From positions 1-43,517 of the forward strand of contig LSSI01000048.1 of the NCBI GenBank assembly GCA_001595945.1: a stretch of DNA of 43,517 nucleotides. Direction: 5' to 3'. Made by a program: the position numbers and the translations under genes. The notes beneath the pieces are model-generated. The model was given only the letters and a program-made list of their open reading frames with translations, made no database searches and was not told where the DNA came from. Positions 17,569-26,272 of this stretch are shown here, one piece after another; the stretch's first letter is position 1; every line of letters begins with the position of its first letter. Source of the stretch: Thermoplasmatales archaeon SM1-50 (lineage in GTDB: Archaea; Thermoplasmatota; E2; DHVEG-1).

Positions 17569-18750
17569 ATGAAGGAATATTATTTGAATAAAAAAACAAC
17601 CCCAATTTTAATATTACTCACATGTTTTATTTTACTTTCAATATCATTTACAGGTTGCTTAGACGATGATAAACCTGAAGAACAAAAAGAAAATTCATTG
17701 AGAAATAGACAGTTAGATAACGTTTCAATATTGCCAAATTGGAAAGATGGAAATTATCATGATTATTATAAAACAACAGATTTATTGTTAAATTTTAATA
17801 CTAACTATCCCGACATGGTAGATGTTGTTTCTATAGGTAAAAGTGTTTTAGGAAAAGACATTTGGTGCATTAGAATTACTAATGAAAAAAATAATAAAAA
17901 TAAATTTTCCTGCCTTATTGATGGATGCATACATGGAATAGAATGGGAAGCAGGAGAAGCCTGCTTATATCTTGCTGAATATCTTCTCATTAACCATGGT
18001 AAAAATAAAACAATAACTGATATTTTGAACAATACCGAGATATACTTAATTCCCTTGGTGAACCCTGATGGGAGACAAAATGATGAAGTAGGAAATGAAA
18101 ACGGTGTAGATTTAAATCGAAATTTTGATATTTATTTTGGTAGACTTCGTAGTCGTGTTTATCGTCTAGGAAAATTATTTGGTAAAATAAAGATTCCTTA
18201 TATTAAAACCCAGCCTAATGATCCATCAAAATGGTGGCGTAACTGTGGCAGATATGCTTTTTCTGAACCAGAGACAAGGGCTCTTAGAGATTTTATGAAA
18301 TCAATAAATTATCATGATTTTTCATTTTATGTTAATTGCCATACAGCCTGGCATAATATTATTACTCCAACTCCTTGGTCAAAATGGATTTTTAACCCCC
18401 CTTATATTATGTCTGAAAAAGAAATACAATTGTTTGACCATGTAAAAGACTGGGTTGAAGAAAACACAGAATATGAAGCAGATAGATCTGAAGAAATGAC
18501 AACCGGAGGTTGCGCAGATATTTGGGCATATAAAGAATTTCGTATACCAAGCTTCACATTTGAAATACTCTCAATAGATTATGATGCATGGTATGGGGAA
18601 CACAAACATGATAATCTCGTTCATTGGATGAAAACAACAATTCCTGTTTTTATGTATCTGCTCATAAATGTCGAAAAACTTCATGATTGGAAAACACCAG
18701 ATATAAAACCTCCACTTTCAGATGGAGTTCCATCTATCCTATTAAGTTAG
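17569..18750 (+). CDS. Zinc carboxypeptidase, M14 family, lipoprotein
   Basis: 393 aa. The N-terminus has a lipobox (SISFTGC), so the protein is probably lipid-anchored outside the cell. Catalytic features of M14 are HGIEWEAGE (first two zinc ligands, HxxE near residues 122-125), NPDGRQND, DLNRNFD (substrate carboxylate binding), the third zinc ligand in VNCHTAWHN (about residue 258), and the general-base Glu in FTFEILSID (about 332). It removes C-terminal residues from peptides. The ATG at 17569 lies about 27 bases after a TATA-like TATATATT, suggesting a leaderless transcript. A TTG at 17584 with GAAGGA before it is an alternative. It is paired with the Ntn amidase in the same cassette. Confidence 0.88.
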   Translation: MKEYYLNKKTTPILILLTCFILLSISFTGCLDDDKPEEQKENSLRNRQLDNVSILPNWKDGNYHDYYKTTDLLLNFNTNYPDMVDVVSIGKSVLGKDIWCIRITNEKNNKNKFSCLIDGCIHGIEWEAGEACLYLAEYLLINHGKNKTITDILNNTEIYLIPLVNPDGRQNDEVGNENGVDLNRNFDIYFGRLRSRVYRLGKLFGKIKIPYIKTQPNDPSKWWRNCGRYAFSEPETRALRDFMKSINYHDFSFYVNCHTAWHNIITPTPWSKWIFNPPYIMSEKEIQLFDHVKDWVEENTEYEADRSEEMTTGGCADIWAYKEFRIPSFTFEILSIDYDAWYGEHKHDNLVHWMKTTIPVFMYLLINVEKLHDWKTPDIKPPLSDGVPSILLS

Positions 18751-18770
18751 ATTTTGTTCCAACAAATAAC

Positions 18771-18843
18771 TGTAGACAAACGATAAATATATGTTCTAAA
18801 TACGGTAATTTTCCTGTAAAATAATTCTAACCCGCCAGGTCCG
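18771..18843 (+). repeat. Cassette boundary site B1 (class B)
   Basis: It ends in a perfect core CCCGCCAGGTCCG (18831-18843). Upstream it differs from class A (CTGTAGACAAACGATAAATA, then TTCTAAATACGG), but TTTTCCTG precedes the core at the same distance as in class A. It is followed by CTGAATTT, also seen after B2, A6 and A8 with small changes. It lies 20 bases after the carboxypeptidase stop. Confidence 0.85.
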
Positions 18844-18915
18844 CTGAATTTATACTAATTTTATTATCAATTACTATTTAGCTCTCGCTCTCAATCATAA
18901 CGTTGTCAATCGGTT

Positions 18916-19149
18916 TTATATCTGAACAAAATCTTTTAGTTTACTTTTCCAATTCAATTGTAAACTACTATTTGAAGAATTTTTATCGAAAAAACCAACA
19001 TAAGGTAAAACTGCTTCTCTCCATCTTTCCACACTTTCCGATACTTTATCAAAACAATGACCGCATAAGAGGTGCCCCCATCCCAATGTTGGATGGCGAT
19101 AGCCTTCCAGAGAACCTAGTTCTTTGCCACATCCTTCACAATTTTTCAT
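18916..19149 (-). CDS. Small zinc-finger protein
   Basis: 77 aa from the ATG at 19149. It begins MKNCEGCGKELGSLEGYRHP and continues GHLLCGHCFDKV, a pair of CxxC knuckles that should hold one zinc. A longer frame from 19212 adds 21 residues but lacks a ribosome site, whereas GCTATATG about 25 bases before 19149 fits a leaderless promoter. The rest is a helical tail (ESVERWREAVLPYVGFF). It diverges from the Lrp-type regulator next to it. Function unknown; nucleic-acid or protein binding is plausible. Confidence 0.6.
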   Translation of the reverse strand: MKNCEGCGKELGSLEGYRHPTLGWGHLLCGHCFDKVSESVERWREAVLPYVGFFDKNSSNSSLQLNWKSKLKDFVQI

Positions 19150-19254
19150 TTTAATCAATGAACATATAGCGTTTGAGTAAATCATAAAATGTTTTTTGAA
19201 AAAGTTCTGCAAAATGTTAAAGTATTGATTAAAAAATGTAGTTTTGCAGATTTC

Positions 19255-20217
19255 ATGGAAAAAGTCGATATAAAAGATAGAAAAATATTATATCATCTAG
19301 ATCTAAATTCAAGACAATCCTTTTCTCAAATCGGTACGAAAGTTGGTTTACATAAAGACGCAGTTGCACTTAGAGTTAAAAGACTTAAAGAAAAAGGGAT
19401 AATTATACGGTTTAATACATTAATTGATACATTAAAATTGGGCTATTCTTGTATGAGATTTTATTTTAACTATCAATATACCTCACCTGAGATTAAGGAG
19501 AAAATTATTAATCATTTTGTAAATTTTAAACACACTCAGACGGTCGCATCACCAGAAGGAAGCATTGATCTTTGTGTATTTTTACTCGCAAAAAACGTTA
19601 CAGAAATTCATTCTTTCTGGCAAAAAACATTAAGCAAATATAGGGATTATTTTGCAAATCAGATAATCGCTCCATTTATAGGAGAAAACATTTATACAAA
19701 ATCGTTTTTAATCGGTGAAAAAGATGATAGAATAAACCAAATTGTTAGACGCGGCGGGGAGATAGTAGATTATGATGATTTAGATTTTCAGATATTGCAA
19801 TTACTTGCTCGAAATTCTAGAATACCAACTATAGATATCGCCAATAAACTCAATATAACTACCGCTACAGCAAGTAAAAGAATAAAGACATTAAAAGATC
19901 TTGGAATAATACTCAGATTTCATATAACAACTAATTGGGAACTAATAGGTTACAAATGGTTTAAGGTTGATCTCTATCTTAAAGACTATAACAAAATTAA
20001 TCAGATCATAAAGTATCTTGAAGGAAATCCGCATTTGGCATATATTGACAAAACTTTTGGTTATGCGGATTTAGAATTAGAGTTAATCGTTGAAAACGTA
20101 AATCAATTAAATCAAATTATTGAAGATATTTCTAGTAAATTTCCTAAAATGATTAGAAGCAATACATATTTTAGTGTTGCAAAGTCGCACAAATGGGTTG
20201 ATATGCCCGAACGATAA
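19255..20217 (+). CDS. Lrp/AsnC transcription regulator with two complete modules in one chain
   Basis: 320 aa from the ATG at 19255. The first module has an HTH, KVDIKDRKILYHLDLNSR and IGTKVGLHKDAVALRVKRL, followed by a RAM-like sensor region to about residue 165. The second module has another HTH, LDFQILQLLARNSRIP and IANKLNITTATASKRIKTL, and a second sensor region to the end (TFGYADLELELIVENV). Ordinary Lrp proteins are half this length and dimerise; this one carries both halves covalently. An upstream ATG at 19189 is possible, but TTAAAG about 30 bases before 19255 supports the shorter form. It is the main gene of the cassette between B1 and A2; targets unknown. Confidence 0.85.
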   Translation: MEKVDIKDRKILYHLDLNSRQSFSQIGTKVGLHKDAVALRVKRLKEKGIIIRFNTLIDTLKLGYSCMRFYFNYQYTSPEIKEKIINHFVNFKHTQTVASPEGSIDLCVFLLAKNVTEIHSFWQKTLSKYRDYFANQIIAPFIGENIYTKSFLIGEKDDRINQIVRRGGEIVDYDDLDFQILQLLARNSRIPTIDIANKLNITTATASKRIKTLKDLGIILRFHITTNWELIGYKWFKVDLYLKDYNKINQIIKYLEGNPHLAYIDKTFGYADLELELIVENVNQLNQIIEDISSKFPKMIRSNTYFSVAKSHKWVDMPER

Positions 20218-20258
20218 ATCATATACAGTTTTTCACTTATTCTTGGAGCCTTATATAA

Positions 20259-20362
20259 AAAAAAGTTTTAGTTAGTTGAACTTGCAAAACCAAACTTCTA
20301 TAATTATGTAAAAGTTAACATGGAACTTCTCCTGTTGGACTGTTCACCACCCGCCAGGTCTC
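20259..20362 (+). repeat. Cassette boundary site A2 (class A)
   Basis: A/G tract, TTGAACTTGC, AACCAAACTTC, AAAGTTAACATGGAACTT, CTCCTGTTGG, GTTCACCA, and a core with two changes at its end (CCCGCCAGGTCTC, 20350-20362). The hairpin has one mismatch. Confidence 0.88.
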
Positions 20363-20478
20363 CTTTACCATCTTAGAGGGATTATGGTTAAAAGAAGCTT
20401 TGGTTTGGTAGAATTTAGGATATTGCTTCCAAAATCATTATTACCACCGGCTTCTTTATTGTTAAATGTTATAGGATT

Positions 20479-21876
20479 TTAAGGATTTTTAATGCCACCT
20501 ATCTGTAAACTTGGATCACCAAGTAACACCCATTGTTGAACAGTTTTTGCATCAATTGAAAAATCCCAGCCAGCAGGTGTATTCCAATTAATAGGATATT
20601 TATCTAAATAACGTGTTATTGATTCCTTCCAAACCTCACCAAGAATATCTATTTTATTAACGCCATAACTATAGAAAAAACTATTATCTAAATAATCAGC
20701 AGCTCCTTCTTGTGAATCTTTATCCTCTTTTGTCAGTTCAAGACCACTATAACCGATGGTTGCTATGGATCCACCACCAATTTTCCTAGTCAGTTTCCAA
20801 CCCCAACATTCAGGAATCCAAGTCATATAACCAAAAGATTGTTTAAAAATATTAAAAATATTCACATCAAACTCTAGATTATGGCATGAATTAACTACAC
20901 AAACAGGAAGCATTTCATGATTTCTAAGTTTAGACATAGTTCTTACTGATAGACCTTCTATCCAGACACTTTTATCATCTGGTGGATGTGTACTCCAAAC
21001 TGAAGGATTACCATGGCCATAAAATACAAGGAAACCACAACCCTTGTTGACTTCACGGATTACATCTTCTGATCCGTTGAATGAACCATCTGATGTAAAT
21101 AATGTCGTATTTTCAAAACCAAACATATAACTTATATCGATTAGAATATTATCTTCACCTTCATAAGCAGGTGTTGGAAAAGGATAACTTCCAGGGGGAT
21201 ACATATCACCAGCTACTCCTACAATGCGATTAAACCATTCCTCTCCATAAGTGTTTCTTTCGTAGTTTATTATTTTATTAACCATTATTTTTACTTCAAA
21301 AATATTCCTACAAGCAAGTCTACCAACACATAGATCGGGATATAAGTCAATATCTTTATCTTGAGCTTGATCACCATTCCATTCACCATAAATACCATTA
21401 TTATTTGTATCCCATGAAGAAAAACTCCCATTTTTATCAAGAATATCAGCATAATATAGTTCAGAAATAAAATATTGCTCAAAAGAGTCAGCATTATTTA
21501 CATATCTAACAGGAACCTTACGGAAATTACCAACAAGTAGAACATATTTTATCTGAGTTTCATCGTATGCCTTTTTTATAAAAAGTTTTATTTTTTCAGG
21601 ATTATCACGACCATACCAGATATCATCATATATCCGATCTAATGTTACAATGCTTGTTTTGATACCATTTTTATTTTTATGTTCCTTTAAAGGCTCCAGA
21701 GCTTTGATATAATTTGATGTACTAATAATCAATAGATCACAAATTGAGTTATCCAAAAAAGATTTATTTTTATTTAATAAATTTTTATTAGTTGTTTGTA
21801 TATGTCCACTAGATATAGGGGCAATCATTAGAAGGATAATACAAAAGATAAAAAATTTAACAAATATCTTTTTCAT
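20479..21876 (-). CDS. Gingipain-like cysteine protease, peptidase family C25
   Basis: 465 aa from the ATG at 21876, preceded by TTGGGGGTT; the frame could also start 21 bases earlier. The signal peptide is FFIFCIILLMIAPISSG. The C25 fold is recognised from LLIISTSNYIKALEPL near the start, IKYVLLVGNFRKVPVRY, the catalytic His in LVFYGHGNPSVWSTHP and the catalytic Cys in VCVVNSCHNLEFD. The end has WVLLGDPSLQIGG, a common C-terminus of archaeal C25 proteins. It is an exported endopeptidase. After the stop the same frame stays open for 37 more codons (to 20365), ending three bases from site A2, so the protein may have been shortened by a new stop. Confidence 0.88.
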   Translation of the reverse strand: MKKIFVKFFIFCIILLMIAPISSGHIQTTNKNLLNKNKSFLDNSICDLLIISTSNYIKALEPLKEHKNKNGIKTSIVTLDRIYDDIWYGRDNPEKIKLFIKKAYDETQIKYVLLVGNFRKVPVRYVNNADSFEQYFISELYYADILDKNGSFSSWDTNNNGIYGEWNGDQAQDKDIDLYPDLCVGRLACRNIFEVKIMVNKIINYERNTYGEEWFNRIVGVAGDMYPPGSYPFPTPAYEGEDNILIDISYMFGFENTTLFTSDGSFNGSEDVIREVNKGCGFLVFYGHGNPSVWSTHPPDDKSVWIEGLSVRTMSKLRNHEMLPVCVVNSCHNLEFDVNIFNIFKQSFGYMTWIPECWGWKLTRKIGGGSIATIGYSGLELTKEDKDSQEGAADYLDNSFFYSYGVNKIDILGEVWKESITRYLDKYPINWNTPAGWDFSIDAKTVQQWVLLGDPSLQIGGIKNP

Positions 21877-21964
21877 TGTTTTTTTAACCCCCAACATTTA
21901 ATCAAGATATAATATTTTATTATATTGTTCAATTTAAAGTTTTCCCAAAGATAAAAATGAATAA

Positions 21965-22073
21965 AAAAAGAAATATTTTAGTTAGAAGAACTCGCTCAAA
22001 TCAAACTTCAATAAAAATGTAAAAGTTCGATTGGAACTTCTCCTGTTGGCTTGTTCACAACCCGCCAGGTCCG
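21965..22073 (+). repeat. Cassette boundary site A3 (class A)
   Basis: The full class A pattern with a perfect hairpin (AAGTTC 22023-22028, GAACTT 22034-22039), CTCCTGTTGG, GTTCACAA and a perfect core (22061-22073). Confidence 0.9.
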
Positions 22074-22208
22074 CTTTGGTTTTCTCCTGTAAAAAAAATC
22101 AAAACAACGCCTTTTTTAAGGGGTTTGATTTTTCAAGCTCAATCACAACTCTTTTTTCTTTCCTCTTTTTTGTTATAAACATATTTATTGTTCCATAAGG
22201 AGTTTCGA

Positions 22209-22982
22209 TTATAACATCATTAGACTAGCTGCCATGATGAACATACCGAATATTATACCAAGTATTACACAGTGCCCGTGTCCATATTCATGTGCTGTAG
22301 GTAACAATTCATCCACTGAAATATATACCATGATTCCTGCGACAAATGCTAAAAGAAATGATAAGACCCATTCTGATAAAAACGGTAATAATATGAGAAA
22401 TCCAACTACTGCACCAACAGGTTCAGAAAACCCTGATAAAAAAGAATACAAAAATGCTTTCTTTTTGTCCCCTGTTGCATAAAAAATAGGCATAGAAACA
22501 GAGATCCCTTCAGGGATATTATGGATAGCAATGGCAAAAGTAATTAATAAGCCTATTTCAGCATTTACAAGCGTTGATCCGAAAGTAGCTAGTCCTTCAG
22601 GAAAGTTATGGATAGCGATTGCTAGAGCAGTTAAAATGCCTACCCGCATAAGTTTTTCATCCACCTTTTTTTCTTTTTTATCAATCTGTGCGAAGTTATG
22701 TGGATTTTCGAATTCAGGAATTAACCAATCTATGATGCCTATGATTATTAGTCCAGCAAAAAAAGCATAGATGCCCCATAACTCGCCTACCCCTTGTAAA
22801 GCCTCTGGTAGGAGTTCTATAAAAGATACATACAACATTACACCTGCTGATAGACCAAGACTAAAGCAGAGGTAGTTTATTTTTGGTTTTTTTATAAAAT
22901 AAGCAATGGCACTACCAATTCCTGTTGATAACCCTGCGATTGTTGTGAGTAAAAAGGCCATATAAAGATTTTCAGGTATCAT
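22209..22982 (-). CDS. ZIP-family metal transporter (ZupT-like)
   Basis: 257 aa with eight hydrophobic segments. The two metal-binding motifs of the bacterial/archaeal ZIP group are present: AIAIHNFPEGLA in helix IV and AIAIHNIPEGIS in helix V. The cytoplasmic loop is short and charged (DKKEKKVDEKL). It ends with VDELLPTAHEYGHGHCVI, a further His-rich segment. It imports zinc or another divalent metal into the cell. A TATA-like element upstream (ATATAAATAT on the minus strand near 23015) fits a short leader. It shares its cassette (A3 to B2) with the sulfotransferase and DUF362 genes, transcribed the other way. Confidence 0.9.
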   Translation of the reverse strand: MIPENLYMAFLLTTIAGLSTGIGSAIAYFIKKPKINYLCFSLGLSAGVMLYVSFIELLPEALQGVGELWGIYAFFAGLIIIGIIDWLIPEFENPHNFAQIDKKEKKVDEKLMRVGILTALAIAIHNFPEGLATFGSTLVNAEIGLLITFAIAIHNIPEGISVSMPIFYATGDKKKAFLYSFLSGFSEPVGAVVGFLILLPFLSEWVLSFLLAFVAGIMVYISVDELLPTAHEYGHGHCVILGIIFGMFIMAASLMML

Positions 22983-23047
22983 GTATAAAAACCGATATAA
23001 ATAATATATATTTTATATTTATATAATTAATCTCTAAGTGTAATCTG

Positions 23048-23302
23048 TTGCATAACATAACGAAAAACCTAATAAAAAAAAGAAAAAGAATATTATTTTT
23101 TAGAAATATATTAAATATTTACATATCAATACCTGAAGATTCAATTGTATCATCATCTCAAATTATTATTCCATATTTAAAAATGATTTTTTCAGGTGGA
23201 GGTATCATCCCTAATGAGTTTTTGATTAAAATTCAAGCGAAGTTATCAGTTCCTGGTGTTGATCAATATATATTAATTGGTATTCGTGGTTATCAGGATT
23301 GA
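23048..23302 (+). CDS. Hypothetical small protein
   Basis: 84 codons from a TTG. The N-terminus is basic (KNLIKKRKRILFF) and the C-terminal half reads KMIFSGGGIIPNEFLIKIQA and SVPGVDQYILIGI. There is no ribosome site and I recognise no family. It could be the truncated end of a larger gene left at this position; the reading frame is the only support. Confidence 0.25.
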   Translation: MHNITKNLIKKRKRILFFRNILNIYISIPEDSIVSSSQIIIPYLKMIFSGGGIIPNEFLIKIQAKLSVPGVDQYILIGIRGYQD

Positions 23303-23375
23303 CATATTTTTCATTAATTATCATCAGAATCTTATTCTAATAATGTATTTATAAGATGTACCTTATTCAAATCAT

Positions 23376-24623
23376 ATGTCAGTTGACTATGAATATACTT
23401 TAAGTCGTACAAAAGAAAGACTAATTGTAAATATTGTAAATTCGTTGTTAAAAATGGGGCAAAAACTTGATCTAGGGATATACAAACTCGATCGAGAAAC
23501 AATTCTAAACAATGCAATTAAAATAACAGGTTATAAAAACTTTGGAAACGAGAAATATATAGAAGTATTAGACAGGCTAGTAGATAACATTAACAAAGTA
23601 GACATAACACCACTTAGTAAATATTTCCTGAATTTTATCGCTCGAAAGACCACAATGAACCGATTATATATAGAAAACTACATAGAAAAACACCCAGAAA
23701 TAGAAGACATACCAATTGAATCGCCAGTTTTTATAGTAGGTTTCCCACGAACAGGAACGACACTATTACAAAACGTACTATCATCAGGCGATGGCTATAG
23801 ATCACTATACTTATGGGAGCTAGCGACACCATATCCATTACATAACGATAAAAAGAAAGATAAAAAAATGCGAATAGCAAAAATAGATATGGTTCTTAAA
23901 ATGCTAAAAAGAGCAGTGCCTGAAATGACATCTGTTCATGATGTTGGAGTTAATACCAAAGAAGAATGCTGGATACTACTAGCAAATTCTCTTTACATAC
24001 CACATACCGATATAGGATCAGGATTAATTGAATGGAACGACTGGCTTATTAAAATGGATCGAACGTGGGTTTATAAAGAATACAAAAGACTATTACAAAT
24101 CCAAGCACATAATATGCCCACTGAAAAATTTGTATTAAAATGTCCCAGTCATCTTTTCAATCTTAAACCAATAATGAAAATATTCCCAGATGCATGCATC
24201 GTATGGACCCATAGAAATCCTATAAATAGTATAGCATCAACATCAAGTCTTATGAGCCTTGCAAGAAAGTTTTTCTTCGGATACGTAAATCAAAAACAAG
24301 TAGGAGAAATGGTAAAAAACTGTTTTTATTCAATAGTGATGGAAGCAATGAAATTACGAGGAAAAACAAACAATAATCAATTCTATGATATCAACTTTGA
24401 AATATTACAAAAAAACATATCACAGAGCGTAAAAAATATCAGAAATTACTTTGAATTACCTCATAATGGAACACATGATAAAGCAGTTCAAGATTTTTTA
24501 AATATGCCACGAAAAGATAAACCTGGAAAGCATCGATACACCCCTGAACAATTCGGTTTAGATAAAGATGAAGTAATTAATAAGTTTGGTAAATATATTG
24601 ACAAATTCAACATTAAAGTATAA
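23376..24623 (+). CDS. PAPS-dependent sulfotransferase family protein
   Basis: 415 aa, soluble. The 5'-phosphosulfate loop is VFIVGFPRTGTTLLQNVLSS (about residues 119-138). The 3'-phosphate-binding region is CIVWTHRNPINSIASTSSL (about residues 273-291). LKCPSHLFNLKP, between them, is characteristic of the Sulfotransfer_3-like group. The C-terminus has KPGKHRYTPEQFGLD, which is also family-typical. It would transfer sulfate from PAPS to a hydroxyl or amine; the acceptor is unknown and could be a glycan, lipid or small metabolite. The next gene starts 31 bases later and is likely co-transcribed. Unusual cargo for an archaeon of this type. Confidence 0.85.
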   Translation: MSVDYEYTLSRTKERLIVNIVNSLLKMGQKLDLGIYKLDRETILNNAIKITGYKNFGNEKYIEVLDRLVDNINKVDITPLSKYFLNFIARKTTMNRLYIENYIEKHPEIEDIPIESPVFIVGFPRTGTTLLQNVLSSGDGYRSLYLWELATPYPLHNDKKKDKKMRIAKIDMVLKMLKRAVPEMTSVHDVGVNTKEECWILLANSLYIPHTDIGSGLIEWNDWLIKMDRTWVYKEYKRLLQIQAHNMPTEKFVLKCPSHLFNLKPIMKIFPDACIVWTHRNPINSIASTSSLMSLARKFFFGYVNQKQVGEMVKNCFYSIVMEAMKLRGKTNNNQFYDINFEILQKNISQSVKNIRNYFELPHNGTHDKAVQDFLNMPRKDKPGKHRYTPEQFGLDKDEVINKFGKYIDKFNIKV

Positions 24624-24654
24624 AAAAATTTAATAAAATTTTAAAAAGACCTAT

Positions 24655-25815
24655 ATGAAAAATAAAGTCGCCATCGTAAAATGTGATGATTATAATCAAA
24701 AAAATGTTGATTCTGCTGTCAGAGAAGCATTAAATTTAATTGGAGGAGCAGGTAAATTTATTAAAAAAAACAACAAGGTTCTTCTCAAAGTAAATCTATT
24801 GATACCTAGCCTACCAGAAAATGGAATAACCACCCATCCTGCTGTAATTAAAACATTAGGTAAAATTGTCATTGAAAACGGAGGGATACCATATATCGGT
24901 GATAGCTCAATGTGGCAGACAAACGAAGCACTAGATGTATGTGGTGTTACAAAAGTTTGTAAGGAACTATCCTGCGCAGCAGTAAACCTGGAAAGCTATC
25001 CGCCAAAAGAAATATATGATCCACAAGCAAAAATCCTAAAAAAAATGTATGTCTCTTCACTAGTAAAAGATGTAGATGTGTTAGTAACAGTTCCAAAATT
25101 AAAAGTTCATGAAATGATGCTATTTACTGGTGCAGTAAAAAACATGTTTGGAACCATACCTGGACAAAACAAAACATTAATGCATAAAAAAGCACCAAAT
25201 ACAAGAGAATTCAGTGAATTACTAATAGATCTATACTCAAATGTTACACCTACTTTTGCATTAATGGATGGAATAATAAACGTTGAAGGAAGCGCAGGAG
25301 TGGGATTAACACGAAAAATTGGTGTGATTTTAGCTAGTGAAAACTCAATATCCTTAGATGTCGTTGCATCATCAATAATCGGATACGCCCCAGAAATACT
25401 ACCATTAAATATTGCAGCAAAAAAACGCGGATTCAGTGGAACGAATCCTGATGAAATAGAAATAGTCGGAGAAAAATTAAAAAACGTAAAAGTAGTTGAA
25501 TTCAAAAAACCACCAAGTGTAATACCACGAATGTTATCAACACCATGGTTAAATAAATTAAATACGATCATTAATTTCATAAGAACAGATTCAAGACCCG
25601 TTGTAGAAAAGAAAAAATGCATAAGATGTAAAATATGTGAAAATAGATGTCCTGTAAAAGCAGTAAAGGTAGAAAAATATCCAATTTTTGATTATAATTT
25701 ATGTATACACTGTTTCTGCTGTTGTGAAGGATGTAAAGTAGGAGCAATAAAAGTAAAAGCATCAATAATTAATCAAATTATAATGAAGGCCATTGATAAG
25801 ATGGCATTAAAATAA
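24655..25815 (+). CDS. DUF362 protein with C-terminal two-cluster ferredoxin domain
   Basis: 386 aa. The DUF362 part (about residues 1-275) has KNNKVLLKVNLLIPSLPENG, THPAVIKTL, GDSSMWQT, VPKLKVHEMMLFTGAVKNMF and LMDGIINVEGSAG. The C-terminal segment has two CxxCxxCxxxC clusters, KKCIRCKICENRCPVKA and NLCIHCFCCCEGCKVGA, each able to bind [4Fe-4S]. DUF362 proteins are cytoplasmic and of unsettled function, thought to act in redox or cofactor chemistry. It probably forms an operon with the sulfotransferase upstream. Confidence 0.88.
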   Translation: MKNKVAIVKCDDYNQKNVDSAVREALNLIGGAGKFIKKNNKVLLKVNLLIPSLPENGITTHPAVIKTLGKIVIENGGIPYIGDSSMWQTNEALDVCGVTKVCKELSCAAVNLESYPPKEIYDPQAKILKKMYVSSLVKDVDVLVTVPKLKVHEMMLFTGAVKNMFGTIPGQNKTLMHKKAPNTREFSELLIDLYSNVTPTFALMDGIINVEGSAGVGLTRKIGVILASENSISLDVVASSIIGYAPEILPLNIAAKKRGFSGTNPDEIEIVGEKLKNVKVVEFKKPPSVIPRMLSTPWLNKLNTIINFIRTDSRPVVEKKKCIRCKICENRCPVKAVKVEKYPIFDYNLCIHCFCCCEGCKVGAIKVKASIINQIIMKAIDKMALK

Positions 25816-25921
25816 AAAGAAGAAAAAAAGAGATGTTTTGCTTATATTCTTCAGACATTGAGAAATAACATTATTGATCAGATGTTTAATAAAAAATAGA
25901 GTAACTATTAGCTATAACACG

Positions 25922-26003
25922 TCTGCTTACGGAGAACGAGGTTAAAAATCTATTAAGAATTTATGGAATATATACTACTAGTCTTCAGGACATGAAAAGG
26001 ATT
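25922..26003 (+). pseudogene. Fragment of an acyl-CoA synthetase (ADP-forming) beta subunit
   Basis: The frame reads LLTENEVKNLLRIYGIYTTS, matching [18 protein letters not shown] near the start of AcdB (8672-9331). Similarity fades after about 25 codons and the frame closes. It is diverged from the intact copy, so it is not a recent local duplication. It may have come with the cassette or be an old remnant. Confidence 0.6.
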
Positions 26004-26007
26004 GTAT

Positions 26008-26178
26008 GCCTTTGGAAATTCTTCTGGTATTAAACAAAACTCTGATCCAGATGATGAGATTAATGATTCAGTTGCGGATGATAAAACATCTAGATTTGAA
26101 ATAATTTTTATGATAGCCGCAATTTCTATAATCCTGTTTTTGAAAAGAATAAATTTTTCTAGTTATTATCTCCAATAG
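26008..26178 (+). pseudogene. C-terminal remnant of a surface protein with a membrane tail
   Basis: 56 codons end in RFEIIFMIAAISIILFLKRI, preceded by a D/S-rich linker (SDPDDEINDSVADDKTS). A short linker, aromatic-acidic start, hydrophobic helix and basic stop is the layout of archaeal C-terminal sorting or anchoring tails. No start is present; the rest of the gene is missing. It ends three bases before site B2. Confidence 0.5.
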
Positions 26179-26180
26179 AT

Positions 26181-26255
26181 AGCTGCAGGCAAACAAAAAA
26201 TATACGTTTTAAATACAGTGTTTTTCCTGTTAAATCCCTCCAACCTGCCAGTTCG
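26181..26255 (+). repeat. Cassette boundary site B2 (class B)
   Basis: It matches B1 over most of its length (GCTGCAGGCAAACAAAAAAT, then GTTTTAAATACAGTG, TTTTTCCTG). The core is altered to CCTGCCAGTTCG (26244-26255). It is followed by TTGAATTTTT, as after B1. Confidence 0.8.
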
Positions 26256-26272
26256 TTGAATTTTTTATAAAA

